This document shows, one piece after another, positions 38,640 through 38,953 of a DNA stretch of 38,953 bases. The first letter of the stretch is position 1; each line of letters starts with the position of its first letter. This DNA is from Bifidobacterium breve (GTDB lineage: Bacteria; Actinomycetota; Actinomycetes; S36-B12). The position numbers were made by a program, and so were the translations under genes. The notes below the pieces were generated by a model, which made no database searches, had not been told where the DNA came from, and saw only the letters and a program-made list of their open reading frames with translations. The stretch covers positions 1 to 38,953 of the forward strand of contig CAMAVT010000004.1 in NCBI GenBank assembly GCA_945861775.1, written 5' to 3'.

Positions 38640-38910
38640 ATGTTAGGCGAAAATAATTGAAATGCCAACTAGCCATGGCCGGTTATGTGACCAACCTTCG
38701 CCAAGCGAAGCACTCACTTTGTGTCGTTGCGCTCAGAGACGTGCGCGCAAGGCCTTCCACGGCGAAGACCCGATGGAGAACGGTTTGGTCTGAAAATTGC
38801 TACATATACAAATAAAGACATATCTACATGGGGTGATGAGGTTGCCGGATTCATCCGATTTGGGTTTAACTCACCCATTCGGTCACCATAAATTGGTCAC
38901 TTGCTCTGGG

Positions 38911-38953
38911 TGCGGGAGGCGGGACTTGAACCCGCACGTCCGAAGACATTCGC
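38911..38953 (-). tRNA. 3' part of a class II tRNA (probably tRNA-Leu), cut by window edge
   Basis: Minus strand: long variable arm GTC-TTCG-GAC, T-arm GCGGG-TTCAAGT-CCCGC, acceptor CTCCCGC with discriminator A (fits Leu rather than Ser). Confidence 0.82.

Overview
This looks like an actinobacterial (Actinomycetota) chromosomal segment. Supporting markers are WhiB, DUF3039, ClpS-DUF2017, GTP-type PEPCK and TANNNT-type leaderless promoters. The left part (1-~17.5 kb) is a dense catabolic cluster. It contains two CaiB/BaiF CoA-transferases, two HMG-CoA-lyase-like enzymes (one cut by the window edge), a DehI-like protein, an MFS transporter, a GntR/FCD regulator, an amidase, two dihydropyrimidinase/hydantoinase paralogues, an isochorismatase-fold amidohydrolase, two zinc alcohol dehydrogenases, a LeuB-like dehydrogenase, a 4HBT thioesterase, a glycerate kinase and a dienelactone hydrolase. 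I infer an uncharacterised pathway for a cyclic amide/imide/ureide feeding a CoA-ester cleavage. The right part is mostly housekeeping: a divergent DHPS-like protein, trmB, a cyanophycinase-like protein, a CsoR/CstR-like repressor, pckG, argF, whiB, thioredoxin, an amino-acid ABC transporter, IclR, GH18, a class V aminotransferase, clpS-DUF2017, murI-rph-rdgB, a VapBC-like pair, a secreted EEP-family protein, YceI and a partial tRNA-Leu. The strongest sequence-level observations are: (i) the same ATACCC-N4-GGGTAT operator in front of the CstR-like repressor and the thioredoxin gene 4 kb away; (ii) a recurrent -10 / exactly 6 nt / start codon architecture implying leaderless transcripts; (iii) a vapBC promoter whose inverted-repeat operator spans the -10 and the start codon; (iv) a DHPS-fold protein lacking canonical catalytic motifs. 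All functional names come from reading protein motifs by eye; no database search was run.
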